Of a stretch of DNA of 64,000 nucleotides, positions 22,908-54,166 are shown one piece after another. The notes under the pieces are model-generated. The model did no database searches. It was not told the origin of the DNA and saw only the letters and a list, made by a program, of their open reading frames with translations. The position numbers and the translations under genes were made by a program. The stretch comes from Amoebidium appalachense. Taxonomy: Eukaryota; Ichthyosporea. Position 1 is the stretch's first letter, and each line of letters opens with the position of its first letter. The stretch covers positions 62,001-126,000 of the forward strand of contig CAVNZM010000002.1 of NCBI GenBank assembly GCA_963693365.1, read 5' to 3'.

Positions 22908-25130
22908 GCACGCGCGCGCGCGCAGCCTACCCCCCGTATGCATCGCTGACTGCCTGTGTAACTGCCACCTCGACCAGGCCTGGCTCATGCAGCAGCACCA
23001 TGCTCTTGGCGGCATCCACATTCACTGCATGCACTGGCGTCAGCCCAAGGCCATGCTACAGCACCACATAAACCATATAACACTTCGTGCCCCATCCGCC
23101 CCTCCACCGCCAACCTCCTTTGTGTGCACACTGCCCCCCCACCCTTCAGGTATTATGGCCAGGGTGCTTACCGTCGTAGCTGCTTGGCGGCAGTGTGATG
23201 GACACAAAGATCACTCCATATCGGGTGCCTGCGGGGGTGTGGATTAGCACGTGTGCTGTGTCTTTTGATGTGTGATGGGGTGTATTGTGAGGTGTGCTTA
23301 TATGTTTTATGGTGTGTGCTTGGGTGTCTCATGATGTATGTTTGGGTGGCTGTTGGAAGATATTCGTCTTGCGATCACTTTTGCCTGGATCGTGTCTGTG
23401 CACACCCATGGTTGAATATTGACCGTGCTCTGAACGTCCCTAACTGTGCAAAAGGCAGGGTGGATAGGGAGTATGTTTGCATGCTGTGATTGCTTGCTGC
23501 ATGTGTGCATGTGTCCGTGCACGTGCCTGCCTGCACCTGCACATGTGGCTGCACCTACCCCCCGGGCAGCATGCCTCCACCACTCCTATGACGGCAGCAG
23601 CCAAGCCCTTGACCGAGACAGGCCTGCCATTGACCACCAGCACCACTTTGTGTGTGCGTGTGCCCTCCCCCCGTGCAGGCACGTACCCCCCCACGTGCAT
23701 GGGCCCAGCCTGCAGGTGCAGGGGCTGCATGCTGGCCCCCGCCTGGCTACCGTACAGCTGCCCGACAGCATCCTGCAGAGAGTAGAGGTCACGTGGCCAT
23801 ATATCTCCTTTGTGCCCTGTCTGGCTTACATCCTACCCCTATACATACAAATGCAAAAGTGCGGGCGCACACAGGCGCGCAAGCCATCGCGGCTAGGAAT
23901 GTGATATATCTTGGCAGCCATTGCATCTAAGCATGCATGTGCCCTAGTGTCCATGTGCATGTGTGTCTGTGCCTACCTTTAGCGTTGCTGCCCTTTGCTG
24001 GGTCAATGCATTGGTTCCGTCCCTTAGCACCCATCTGACGTGTGGCCGTGCCAGCCTGTATGCCCCCAGCATGTCCACTAGGGCCTTCCACTGCTTGCCC
24101 TGTGCCTTGCTGCCCTCCAGCCCCTGAAAACACAACAAGCATGTGAACATGCATATCATCATAGGCACACATATTCCATGTGACAGGCACACACAGATCA
24201 CAGGCACACATATATCACAGGCACACAGATCACAGGCACACAGATCACAGGCACACACACACCACAGGCACACAAATCTTGCAGGGGCACACACACCACA
24301 AGTGCTCACATAACACAGGTGCATGCCTCTCTTCTGAACACGTACGTCACAGGCACAACAAATGCGCACACAGGTCTGCTAGGCATGATGTGTATGAGGC
24401 GCACAAGAGTGCAGACTTCTGTCTTGATGATGTTAGCATATTCGTAAGCTGGCTTGAATATCCGCGACCCCCTCCCCTCCCCCCCCCCCCTCCGTGTTCC
24501 GCATTCAAACCCCCCCCCCCCCCTCCCCCCCCCCCCCCCCCCCCCACCACCAAAAAAAAAAAAAAAAAAAAAGTGTTATCATATTGTCGTTGGGTAAAAC
24601 TAAAGTATAAACGTCGAATGGATTAACTACAACTAGTATACAACTAAGACATAAGAAGAGAGGAATGCCCACACACACAAGCCTTGCTCCCCCAATTCTC
24701 ATGTTTCTTCAACTCACCGTCCCACATTTTTTCTCTGCTCTCTATCTCTTTCTTATTCCTCCCCAACCCCCATTCCCCCCTCCCCCCCTCCCCTCCCCCC
24801 ACACAAACACACACAGACAAACACACACGCACCTACCCACCTAGCCCCACCGACCCACCCACCCACCCGAACCAGCTCACCAACACTACCAATCCACATG
24901 CCGCAACCAATTCACACTCATTCCTCCTCCCCCTCCCCCCTCTTCCCTCCTCCCGATCACCATTACTCACCACCGCCAAGCACACAAGCTGCACACGTAC
25001 ACACACCCACACCCACACCCACACCCACACACCCACACACTTAATCACCCACAAGCACACACACCCACACACACACACACACACTCGCCCACACCCACAC
25101 CCACCCACCCACCCACCCACCCACGCACAC

Positions 25131-25180
<50 letters not shown>

Positions 25181-25401
25181 ACCCACACACGCACACACAC
25201 ACACACACACATGCACACACACACACTTAATCACCCACACACACGCCCACACACACCCACACACCCACACACCCACACACACAGGCCACCCACCTTCCTC
25301 CTCACAGGCAGCTTTGCAAACAGCCCCGTTACCACCACCGTTGTGCCTGTCTCACCTGCACTGGGCTGGGTGCTGTGCAGAGAAATGGAGGGGGGGGAGG
25401 G

Positions 25402-25435
<34 letters not shown>

Positions 25436-26522
25436 AGGGGGGGAGTTGGTTACTGGCACAAACGCGAATTTGTTATGCACATTTCTCTACACACCGTCAA
25501 ATATATCTTCATTTTAATCTCTTTCTTTTGCGTCTGGGGGGGGTAGGTGGATGGGTGGGTAGGAGTGGGGAAAAAGTATGGAGGCAGGGCGCGGGGGGAG
25601 GGGGAAGAGGGGCGGGCCGAGGGACTGAGGGCCGGGGGGGGTGGGGGGGGGGGGTCGTTATTCGAAGTAGCCATACGCTGGAAAACACAACCAGCATTCT
25701 AAGAAGGGGAAGGGGAGCGGAGGGAGGGAGTGCTTATATGTGCATGGGTTCTCGTGTTTTCCGCCTTCATCCCCCCCCCTCCCTCCCTCCCCCCTCCCCA
25801 CCCCCTCCCAAACCCGCCCCATGAGCCCACCTTGCCACTGCCCCATTTGCATCAAGCACGTATGTGGTGGCCACAGCGTCATCATCCGTCTTGGTGGTCA
25901 GGGATACCTCCCCCACAGCACACACTGAGTTGAGCCCCTCCCCTGTGGGCCGTGTCACCATGTGTGCCCTTTCGCTGTTGAAGAACTCAAACTAAAACCT
26001 TAAAACCTTCTTAGCCCCCCTGCCTGCACACAACAGGCATACACAGGCAAACATAAAAATGTGCACATATATAGGAACACACATGCACACACACACGTAC
26101 TGGATCGACACAGCTCTTTACCCACTCCCCATTCCCACACCCCGCAAACACAGTACAAGCACACTTTGACGTTCCCACGTGCACACACCCACATACGGAA
26201 CAAAGCAGCCCCCCGGCCACCCATCCCCCTCGCCCTTCACCCCCCAGCTCCTCCACCCCCCAAAAAGAAATAAAGCTATACACACACATCTAGGCACAAC
26301 ACACACACCACACCTACACACACATGCACGCACCCAGCACTCTGCCGCCGACAAAACTTACACATTAGAGTTGTCGCCTCCTTAGTTTCGGGTGTGCTTC
26401 GATATGTGCTTGCTATATGTGTATGAATGTGTGAGCTTGTGGGTGTGGGGGCATATGTGTGAACACGATATGGCTTTTTTTGTTTGGGTATCACGGATAT
26501 AGGTTTGCGTGTGTGTCTGTGT

Positions 26523-26589
<67 letters not shown>

Positions 26590-26767
26590 TGGCTGGGGTG
26601 TGCCTGAGTTGTGTGTGCACGCATCCACCTCTAAACCCGTATGTGGCCAGTTCATCCAGGTCGTCCATGCCTCTCAGCTTTGACGTGTAGTGCCGCAGTC
26701 CTGCCTGGCCCACGTGCTCAAGGGGTATGCCCCGCCCATTGTCCCGTACCTGCAACCCACCAGGCAA

Positions 26768-26815
<48 letters not shown>

Positions 26816-27315
26816 AGGGACATTACTGTGTGAGCATGATTGCACCTCCACAACTCCACCCTTTGTGAATAGCAGCCACCCACCTCTATCCTCTTCAGGC
26901 CACCGCCCTCCAGCTTTATCTCCACAGAGTCTGCCCCTGCATCCAGCGAGTTTCTGCCTTCGGTCAAGGTCCAAAGAGAGAAAGAATAGGAGGAGGAAAC
27001 AGACAAGCGAGGAAAAATGTTGTACACACACTTAAGCGTTATGAAAGCACAGCGTAAGCACATTAACTCTGTCACACAGAGAACCTGGCTGCACTTTCAC
27101 CATCTTCCTCCTCGCCTCCCCCCCCCCCCCTCCCCCCCCCCCCCCCCCCCCCTCCCCACCCCCAATCCCTCCCTGCGCCCCTTCCCCCCTGGCCCACCCC
27201 GACCATCCTCTTCTTTTTGCGGATACTCCAGAAGCTCCTTGACCACGGCCACTACGCTGGTTGCCACCTGTGTGCTGCCCAGCAGCCGCACCGTGCGTGC
27301 CTCCAGCCGATGCAT
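19590..27315 (-). CDS. PMS1: PMS1-like MutL homologue (mismatch repair)
   Basis: Exons on the minus strand (5' to 3'): 27315-27227, 26953-26884, 26749-26629, 25942-25831, 25372-25294, 24123-23977, 23772-23559, 23228-23172, 23024-22931, about 22765-22030 (linker, ends uncertain), 21836-21743, 20900-20811, 20693-20578, 20258-20169, 19723-19590 (TAA). About 745 residues in all. The ATG at 27315 was chosen because [17 protein letters not shown] lines up with the MutL N-terminus. GHKL ATPase motifs are intact: VVKELLENSLDAGA (catalytic Glu and Asn), [19 protein letters not shown], and [19 protein letters not shown] transducer domain follows ([27 protein letters not shown]). Residues about 330-570 are a Pro-rich linker with a basic patch PAKRSRP that could be a nuclear signal. 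The C-terminal dimerisation domain is short ([16 protein letters not shown]). PMS1 pairs with MLH1 in animals; the same is inferred here. The junction of the 22931 donor and the linker exon is out of phase by one base beside a G6 and a C10 run. Confidence 0.87.
20930..21635. repeat. 0.7-kb minisatellite of TGTGCTTGCACGTG units
   Basis: About 30 copies of GTGTGCTTGCACGTG followed alternately by CCATGCAT and ACAGGCAT form higher-order pairs. The array fills the PMS1-like intron between exons 21836-21743 and 20900-20811. Every unit contains the E-box palindrome CACGTG. Confidence 0.9.
22812..22907. repeat. (CA)n-(GA)n compound microsatellite
   Basis: About 10 CA units are followed by about 36 GA units and a short CG run, in the PMS1-like intron between exon 23024-22931 and the linker exon. 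Confidence 0.9.
24995..25290. repeat. (CA)n/(CCCACA)n array
   Basis: CA repeats are interspersed with CCCA hexamers for about 300 bp, reaching almost to the donor of exon 25372-25294 on the minus strand. Confidence 0.9.
26508..26587. repeat. (GT)n microsatellite
   Basis: About 35 GT units with a few TCTGTGT interruptions sit downstream (minus sense) of the donor at 26628 in the PMS1-like gene. Confidence 0.9.
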
Positions 27316-27612
27316 CGTGCCCGTCTGTGGCATACGTGTGGCTGCGGGCCACTGCTATGTTGCTGGCTACTTGGGCAGTCCGGCTAGCGCTATGAGGCCT
27401 GCTGGGTTGTTCCGGTTGCTGACTCTACAGTACAACGTATGTTCGCGTGCCTGCCTGCTGTCCTACATTTGTGTGTGTGTGTGTGTGTGTGGTGCCTATA
27501 TGGGCATCAACACCGTCGACGTCCTGTCACGATTCCGGCACTGAGTTTGTGAGTTGGTGTCGTGCAGTTGATAAAACTCTCGGATTTTGAAAAAAGCGCC
27601 AACGGGCGCACG

Positions 27613-27705
27613 ATTGGCGCGCCAAGCAGCAGCCAATCAGACAGTGGCATGTGAGGCGCCCATTGGCGCGCCAAGCAGCAGCCAATCAGACAGTGGCATG
27701 TGAGG
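27613..27705. promoter_or_regulatory. Tandem E2F-like palindrome plus CCAAT module
   Basis: Two identical 44-bp copies (27613-27656 and 27662-27705) are separated by 5 bases. Each holds the 12-bp palindrome TTGGCGCGCCAA, an E2F-type site, and 6 bases later a CCAATCA box. They lie 300-390 bases upstream of the PMS1-like start codon. E2F plus CCAAT (NF-Y) control is well known for S-phase DNA replication and repair genes, so cell-cycle control of this gene is a reasonable inference. Confidence 0.65.
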
Positions 27706-27790
27706 AATGTGGCTCAGTGCGCACTGTTGCCGGGCAGCTGCCAAGGCCTCCTAATCTCCCGGGCCTGGAAGCTGCAGGGTTCGAATCGGA
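27700..27790 (+). repeat. tRNA-like element with A and B boxes (SINE head or tRNA pseudogene)
   Basis: An A-box-like TGGCTCAGTGCG at 27710-27721 and a B-box-like GGTTCGAATCG at 27778-27788 are spaced as in RNA polymerase III internal promoters, with CTCCTAA (an Arg-CCT-like anticodon loop) between them. I could not fold a convincing cloverleaf: the T and anticodon stems do not pair well. A functional tRNA is therefore unlikely. A 36-bp core (27735-27770) recurs inverted at 29383-29418. Confidence 0.5.
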
Positions 27791-28100
27791 ATCTAAAAAT
27801 GGAACAGGCTGGGTTGGATCGATCGAAAGCGCCGCAAAGCCCTCGACGCCTATACCGTAGCTACACACCTACAGTACTCAAATCACGCGAAGCTCTCCCA
27901 AGCTCGCTGGCCCGCGAGAAGAGACACGAATAAAACCGTCATACATATTATATTATACACATAAGCACACATACATGCATAAATATGTATTTATGTTTCA
28001 GCTGTGGAGCTAATGTACATGTGGTTGCGTGTGCCAACCAGCTGGGCTGCAGTGGTATGGGTGGTGGTGGTGGGTATGGCGTAAGAGGTGAAGGGGGGTT

Positions 28101-28141
<41 letters not shown>

Positions 28142-29223
28142 GGGGGGGAAGGAACACTGGCACACACACACGCGCACACACACATACAAACACCCAGTAT
28201 ACACGCACTCGCTCCTTCGCCGAGCAAAGAGCCGAGGGAGAGAAAGAGCTCCTTAACACACACTGGCTTCAGACTCCGGCGTCGGCACAGTGGACACATA
28301 AACACGCACACACCCAAACATGTACACAGTCACACACGCACGCACGCATATACACAAAAGGCCTAAAAAAACACGCACACCCCACATCCGCCCCAAAACC
28401 ACACACACACATACCCACCCACCCACACACACACTTGAGAGCTCTCTCTCGCTCCCTCTCACTCTCCCTCTAGATCTCTCTCTCTCTCTCCCTCCCTCCC
28501 TCCCTCTCTCTTTCTAAGCATAAGAAGCCATGTTTAAAGTGTATATACTTGGTTCAGCACTATTTCATTTTCGAAAGGAGTTGCTAGATGGGCAGGAAAA
28601 AGGTCGGGAGGGAGAGACTATCATTTATTAGTACTGTGAGTGAGTGTGTGTGTGTGGGGGGGAGGGGAGCAACCTCTAGTGATGGACCGGGAAACCACAC
28701 GGTTAGCTGTGCAAAGGGGGTAAATGGGGAAGCACAAAGCCTAGCCAACCAGGCACCCCCCCCAATTGTCAGGATGCGTGGTGGTGGTGGTGGGGGGAGG
28801 GGGGGGGGGGGGGTTGTGAACACAAGTGGGTTTGAGTTGCTTCCTACTATTATCCCTCACCCCCTGTTCCTTCCGTGTGGCGGGTTTCTTAATTCAAAAC
28901 TCCTTAACTTAGTGTAAATATAACCCGCCACCCATTTTGAACGTGGTTGCTCAGAAGCATCCTTCGGCTTTACACTCCGGCACAGTGCCTTTCCTGCCCG
29001 AAGCGTAGTTGCGTAGTTGGAGTGGCAGCCATACACACTGTTCTAAATAGGCATCTTTATACCCCATTTTAGAATAGCTAAATACGTAGCTTAACGATGT
29101 TTTAGAGCCAAGGATGTTAGCATTCGTTTGGTGTTTGTCCAGTAAGCACTAGTGACAACAACAGTCTGAGCTCGAGGCTCAGCCTGCTCGGAAACCGTAA
29201 ACAAGTCAACTACGAACGATGCG

Positions 29224-29246
29224 ATTGGCCAATTTGCCCGCCAAAA
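29224..29246. promoter_or_regulatory. CCAAT palindrome next to E2F-like site
   Basis: ATTGGCCAAT at 29224-29233 is followed 3 bases later by CCCGCCAAAA at 29237-29246, whose reverse TTTTGGCGGG fits E2F sites. Pairing of the same two motif classes as at 27613-27705 suggests regulatory function, but which gene it serves is unclear. Confidence 0.4.
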
Positions 29247-29382
29247 CCAGCCTGTTACTATTTTCGGAACAGGCCTCTCATTTTTGATGCTATTTTCGGA
29301 ACAGGCTGGAATCGATGATCACTTCGGGTCAGGCTGGAGTAAGCCTGGCCCGGAATTCAGCTTAAGATCGTGACGCACCAGT

Positions 29383-29434
29383 TTCCAGGCCCGGGAGATT
29401 AGGAGGCCTTGGCAGCTGCATGCACAGTGAGCCA
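29383..29434 (-). repeat. Second, inverted copy of the tRNA-like element
   Basis: The reverse complement carries TGGCTCACTGTG (A-box-like, 29434-29423) and a 36-bp core identical to 27735-27770. The region where a B box would lie has diverged. The two copies are 1.6 kb apart in opposite orientation, as expected for dispersed SINE-like elements. Confidence 0.55.
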
Positions 29435-30177
29435 CCGACAGTGCACCTCCTTGTGTACTTCTCCCTGGGTGAAGATGTTTTCTGGCAGAATGTACAGCTG
29501 AGCCCTGTGCATGCGAGAGCCTTTTCTGTAGTACACACTGCCACGCATACACTTGGCGTGCTGCACGATAGGCCAGCGACCTACCTTGGACATGAGAAGC
29601 ACCGCCAAGGAACACCAGCACACCCACTAGGCCTGCCCTATGGCGGGCACGCGCACGTTTCACTATGTTAAATCACAACCTGACTATGCGCAGGGCGCAG
29701 ACCCACGAGCCACACGGGGTCTCAACCACTAGTCTGCACAGTAGGAGGCCCTCAAATGTAGAGGGCACAATGTGGAGGTAGGTGAGCCTCTGGGGTCCTT
29801 TTTTTGGGGGGGGGGGGGAGGGAGGGGGGAGAGGGGGGAGGGGTCGCCATGGAGGGGAGGAGGAGGGGGGGGGGGGGGGGGGGGAGGAGGCATTTCCCTT
29901 CCTCTTCCTCTATTCGCCCGCTCATGTCTAGCGTCCAACATACAATTCCCCCAATTTACACAACCCTAGAATACTGGACGCGAGAAAGTGAACAACACCC
30001 GCTTCCCACTTAATATAGCCTGAAATTGCTACACACGAGAAAATAAACAGATGGGATGGCTAATGCACGACACGTACGCGATCCTACACACCAACCCAAA
30101 CCCCCCCTCTCGCTCTTGCTCACACACACACACACACACACACAATCTCTCTCTCTCTCTGTACCCCCCCCCCCCCC

Positions 30178-30476
<299 letters not shown>

Positions 30477-30677
30477 CCCCCCCCCCCCCCCCTCCCCTCC
30501 CCCCTCCCCCCCCCCCTTCCCCCCTTCCTCCCTTGCAGTAGGCAACAAACAAACACACGCTTTTGCACAAGCCAAACAGAACACACCCTCCATCGCACAT
30601 TTTCTTGTCACCGCTTGCGGTTATGTGGATCTGAGCTGCCGGTATAGGATCAAGCCACAGCGTGTGGGCAAGGCAAT

Positions 30678-48995
<18,318 letters not shown>

Positions 48996-49079
48996 CCAGC
49001 ACGCCCAGACCGAACATCCTTTCTCTCGCCTGGATTTCCCCAAATATTTTAATAATTATTTTTTTTCTTTTTTGTGGGA

Positions 49080-49118
<39 letters not shown>

Positions 49119-49851
49119 ATCTGCTGCAACGAATGATGAAAAGGAGGAGTGTGGGCAAGAGGACGGACGACGTATGTGTAAGGCCGGATTGCACGTGGGC
49201 AAAGAAACACGTGACCACCCTTAATTAAGCACCACCCGATGGCATGAAGGGATTGCATCGAATGAAGTTATTTGATTGGCACGAAGGTTAGATGACTGCA
49301 CATATGTGGGGCCGTGTGTTGCTAGGTTTAAACTATGACCCTAGTGATGTGCATGTATTAGCCCCAAATAGGTACCATGAATATTAATGAAATACTTTGT
49401 ATATATCATCTGGTGCGATGCTGTCATGTATATGGTAATTCGTAACGGCCCCAGAAGTCTAGTGAGCTGCATGTAATATTACTCTCTGTCAGCCCATGAG
49501 AGGTATGGATGCAATAGTGTGTATTCGCCCCTAATGAACTCATCTTATAAATAGTTTATGTTGCAGACCATCTTAGTGGCATAGCTATCAGAGGTCTCTC
49601 TACATTTAGTTTAGTTCGTTTAAAGTTTAAATCATACAATACTTCTTGTACAAAAAAATAAATATAAATGCTATTGCCGGTACGGAGTGCATAATGATGC
49701 AAGCACGTGCACACATCCAAGTGTTTGGTGGCAGGTGAATCGCCTGGTGTGCTTGCAATAAAATTGGCCCGACTCCAATATTCCGATTATATTCGGCTAT
49801 CCAAGCACTGCAACGTACGGTGGTGCCGCGCATTTATATCTGTTGGGTGAA

Positions 49852-49902
<51 letters not shown>

Positions 49903-50033
49903 ACCCTAAACCTTAAGAGATCAATTCAATGACCGGGTGATGTATCGTATGGACTTCCGCGATTGATTGGTGGCCCGGTAACCACAACGGTCTCCCCCCC
50001 CCCCCCCCCCCGTATGGGTTCCCTCCGCTTCCT

Positions 50034-50072
<39 letters not shown>

Positions 50073-50998
50073 CCCCCCCGTGCCACCACCACCTCCACCG
50101 CCGCCACCGCCACACACACCGTGACACACACACACACACACACACACATACACACACATCCATTTCAAGCTCAAGATAGCCTTAGTCCATCTACCGTAGG
50201 TGTGTGTAAGTTAGTAGGCATTTTGTGGGCATGGTACCGTGCCCATATTCCTACTTATATTTGTGTTATATTGATACATTTTTTGCATGTTAGCGGGGCA
50301 TGCTGTCCAGCGGTAATGTGGTGTGCCATTGATCAGATATACAACGGTTTGTGCATATCTCATGATGCCAGAGCACGTATGATACGCGCATCTATGTATG
50401 TATGGGTGGACTCACCGACGGTCCTGTGTTTTTCAACGGTTATGGTGCTTTAACAATCCCTGTGTGGCATTGGGGGACTAATATTGCTGTGTTCGTGGCC
50501 TCCTTTGGTGTTTGGGTCATGTGACATGTGTATGGACATGCCGCTTGCACGTAGATTTCCAAACATGTGCATTGGACGTATTCTTCGCCGAGTATTTCAA
50601 GTGGGAAGAAGGAGATCCAATCTGACCGCTTGGGAAGGCGTGGGGAGCACATGGTAAAAATTAGTCTTGTGCAATCCATTGAACGGTTGAAGAATTAGTA
50701 TTATTGATATCATTGGCACTTGGCAATATTTAATCGTTTTGATATGATTAGCACGTGCCACTAGTAGTAGCAAGTGATCAGTCAGTATTATGAATACTGG
50801 GCATTGCCAATAATTTCTAGTGTTATTCACGTTATGTAAGCCCCAGACAGGCGGTTTTGACAGTTGACACATGTGCAACTTCTTTTCATCGGTAAAGAGT
50901 GGTTTTTGGGCTTTCTCGGTCAGTTCGCCCACTTCAGACACGGTTACTTTTTGTGAAACCAAGTGTTCCTTCTCCCTTAGTATACCACACTCAATTGC

Positions 50999-51038
<40 letters not shown>

Positions 51039-51055
51039 TACACACACACACACGT

Positions 51056-51101
<46 letters not shown>

Positions 51102-52852
51102 ACCATCACACACACACACGTGTGTGCGCGCGCACACACACACACACACACACACAGCGTGCGCACCGCATACGTGTATTCGCCTTAGATATTCGGGTGA
51201 TAAGCTTAGTCAGTAAGTTGTCTTGACTGGATACTTGGGCCTGATAATCAGAGCACAAATAGGATACTTTTGATATATCTTTTGATATTCAGGGAGGTTT
51301 TCGGGATATGTTGAGATGATACTGAGGGCATTCGCGAAAAAAAAAAAAAAAAACGGGTTAATCTGGGGGCTTTGCGATATTTTCGTGTTATATCCAGGTT
51401 GATACTCAGGGCGAAAAACAGGATATTTTCATAAGGCCCTAGTGTCTGGAGGCGCACCCACATCCACCCACATATGCATCCACGTGCACTCCTTATGGGG
51501 GCCATCCGTGCTGCCAGTCCAGGCCCTGTCCGAGTGGGCGATGGGCCAGGCTGAGCGTCGATTTCTCTGGTTGGCCGCGCGGATTACCGCTCACACGTGG
51601 CACACACACCGCGTGACGCACGCACGCACGCACGTGTATACCACACACACCGTATGTACCGTAATTCACTGATTCAGAAGTTCGGAATTCGATGGCACAA
51701 CTCGAACATACGCACGCGCACACACACGAGCACGTGTACGGTGTACGCGCCGTCAGCTCACACCACCTGCACAATGCGTGCGCGCTTCGCCGGATCAATT
51801 GTCAACTCAAACGTGTATGTACGTATACGTATATGTACACACGCACGCACGCACGCACACGCACGGCGTACGCAGCACCCTGCACACACAGTGCACACAT
51901 GTACACGTGTGCACACACACTAGCATCACCGTGCACGACAGTGAGTCCGGGCACAAAAGATCAGGCTGTGAAATTAGGGGGTTTAGGGTACCAAAAATGC
52001 CCTAACTTTCCGAAACTGCACCTAACTTTTGGAGGCTAGGTCCACTAATTTTTGAGAAAGTGCACCTTAGTAGGGTCATAGGAAATTACCCCTACTATCC
52101 TCCCCCCCCCCCCCCCCCCCCCCCATATGGCCATATGCCCCCCCCCCCCCCCTCCCGGGGGCCTCCCCCTCCCCCAGTTCGGTTATTGGCGGTTTTATTC
52201 TCTTTTCTTCCTCTCTTCCTCAATATATCCGTTTTAATATGACTATCCTAGATCACCTTATTAATGCTGCACAGTATGATATTGTGATCCGGTGCCTTAA
52301 CTTTCTTTCGGAGCTACCGATGCTAGCATCTGCTTACCCATAATATGTAATAGGGGTGTCATATACTACGATGGCGCTCATTGTTGCCTAGCATGTACAT
52401 ATGTCACTGGCTGCATTTGATTGGCTGCGCTGGAAAACGCAGTAGGCCGTCGAATGTGGCTGGGCCTCCGGCAGTGTCCACGCAATAAAAAGTGTGTAAA
52501 CCCCCTTGTTTTCTTTCGAATATTCTGTCGAGCCCCTTCAAATCCAAGTCTATTGACTCTGGGGAGAGCAGTGGGCGTTGGGCCAACCTATTTTGGGAAC
52601 AGAAGTCTAATTGGTAACCAGAAATAGACCCAAGTTTGCGCGGGGGGTTTACGCTGTTTACTCGAGGCAAAGAGAAACCAGTCTCAGGTATGGGGGGGGG
52701 GGGGGGGGGGGGGGGGGTTGCTCGGAATATCCCCTCAGCGGTATATCATGATCACGTACATAGATGTCGGGTGATGACTATATATCAGGGTTTACTTTCT
52801 CTACGAGACACCATAAAGACTACAAGGAGAAATCAATTAGTTGGGGTTCCCC

Positions 52853-52901
<49 letters not shown>

Positions 52902-52931
52902 GGCTCCCCTGGGACACTCGGTATCAGCTGG

Positions 52932-53036
<105 letters not shown>

Positions 53037-53214
53037 CGCTAGAATTTTGTAGTGATGTGTTTCTCAAGCCAATTAATACATCTAATAAACAGGTCGTAGT
53101 TACGCGTGTTTAGTATAAAATCAAGGATGTTGTAATTTACAGGTAGGCTATCTTTCTGGGTGTCTGTTGTGAATGTGACGTGTGTGTGTTGCGGTATTAT
53201 GTGGTCTATCAAAC

Positions 53215-53885
53215 TACATTTTGGCGATACATGACCGGTTAAACTGGTGTGTGTGTGTGTTGTTTGGGCATGCAAATGATGCCACCTTATACTTATTAGA
53301 TCTCCACTGTATAGCACCTGTACAGTAAAAGCGTGGTAATTGATCAATAATACCATCAGCTAGAGAAAGACCAGTTCTACAGGAAGGTAATATGTATTTA
53401 GGTGTTATACATTTGCGAGTGCCATATTTGGCAATATGGTTGAGGCGGTCAGTATATATAAAACGAGACATAAGGCTTAGTTTTTCAAGGTGTATGCTTT
53501 CATCGGGTCTAGTGTCGTGTGGTATCTTTTTCCATTTGTTATATTGCGTGATTATCTTTGCGCCTTCAAATTAAACCGAATTCGTTATCATTAGTAACCA
53601 ACCATATCCCTTCGCGCCAGTTTCGACGAAACAAAACACACTCTGCCCCTTTTTGGCGCGCTCCCGGAAAAAAACTTCCAGAGGGCCAAGAGCTTTTTCG
53701 TCATGGGTATAAATAGTAAAAGCAGTTGTCACCCACATCCCACTTCGACTTGTAGACCTCCTAATACTAGTTTCCTGGCGGTTTTCATTATACCAATTTT
53801 TTTCATACACCTCGAGCTCAAACTGAAACATGACTGGCAACGAGAGCCAGCCACCTAGTTGTAGGCTACCTGGGGCACGTTTCAC
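53215..53885 (-). pseudogene. Unassigned AT-rich ORF interrupted by one in-frame stop
   Basis: On the minus strand a frame of 104 codons (ATG at 53885) ends at TAA near 53573-53571 and continues in the same frame for about 115 more codons to TAG near 53216. Composition is protein-like (for example FELEVYEKNWYNENRQE and SLMSRFIYTDRLNHIAKYG) with mixed, AT-tolerant codon use unlike the GC-rich neighbours. I do not recognise a family. A decayed transposon or integrated foreign gene are options, as is chance. Confidence 0.3.
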
Positions 53886-54095
53886 CTGGGGCTGCCAGCG
53901 GGTCGAATATCTTCAGGCCCTACATCTAAGTGCAGTTGTGGTTGGCATGTGTAGGTGGGAGGTACACATGTAAGTGATGCTTTGTGGTAGGCATCTAGTG
54001 GGTGGGAGCTGCATTGAAAACGTAGTTATTCGCTTATGTTGAGTTTTTTGGCTCTATTTATGCTTGTAAGTGCCATCGGTGTGTGTGTATGTGTG

Positions 54096-54166
<71 letters not shown>

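Noticed and set aside
27700-27790. Functional tRNA-Arg (CCT) gene
   Set aside because: A- and B-box-like motifs and a CTCCTAA loop are present, but the anticodon and T stems do not pair and no acceptor stem is found.
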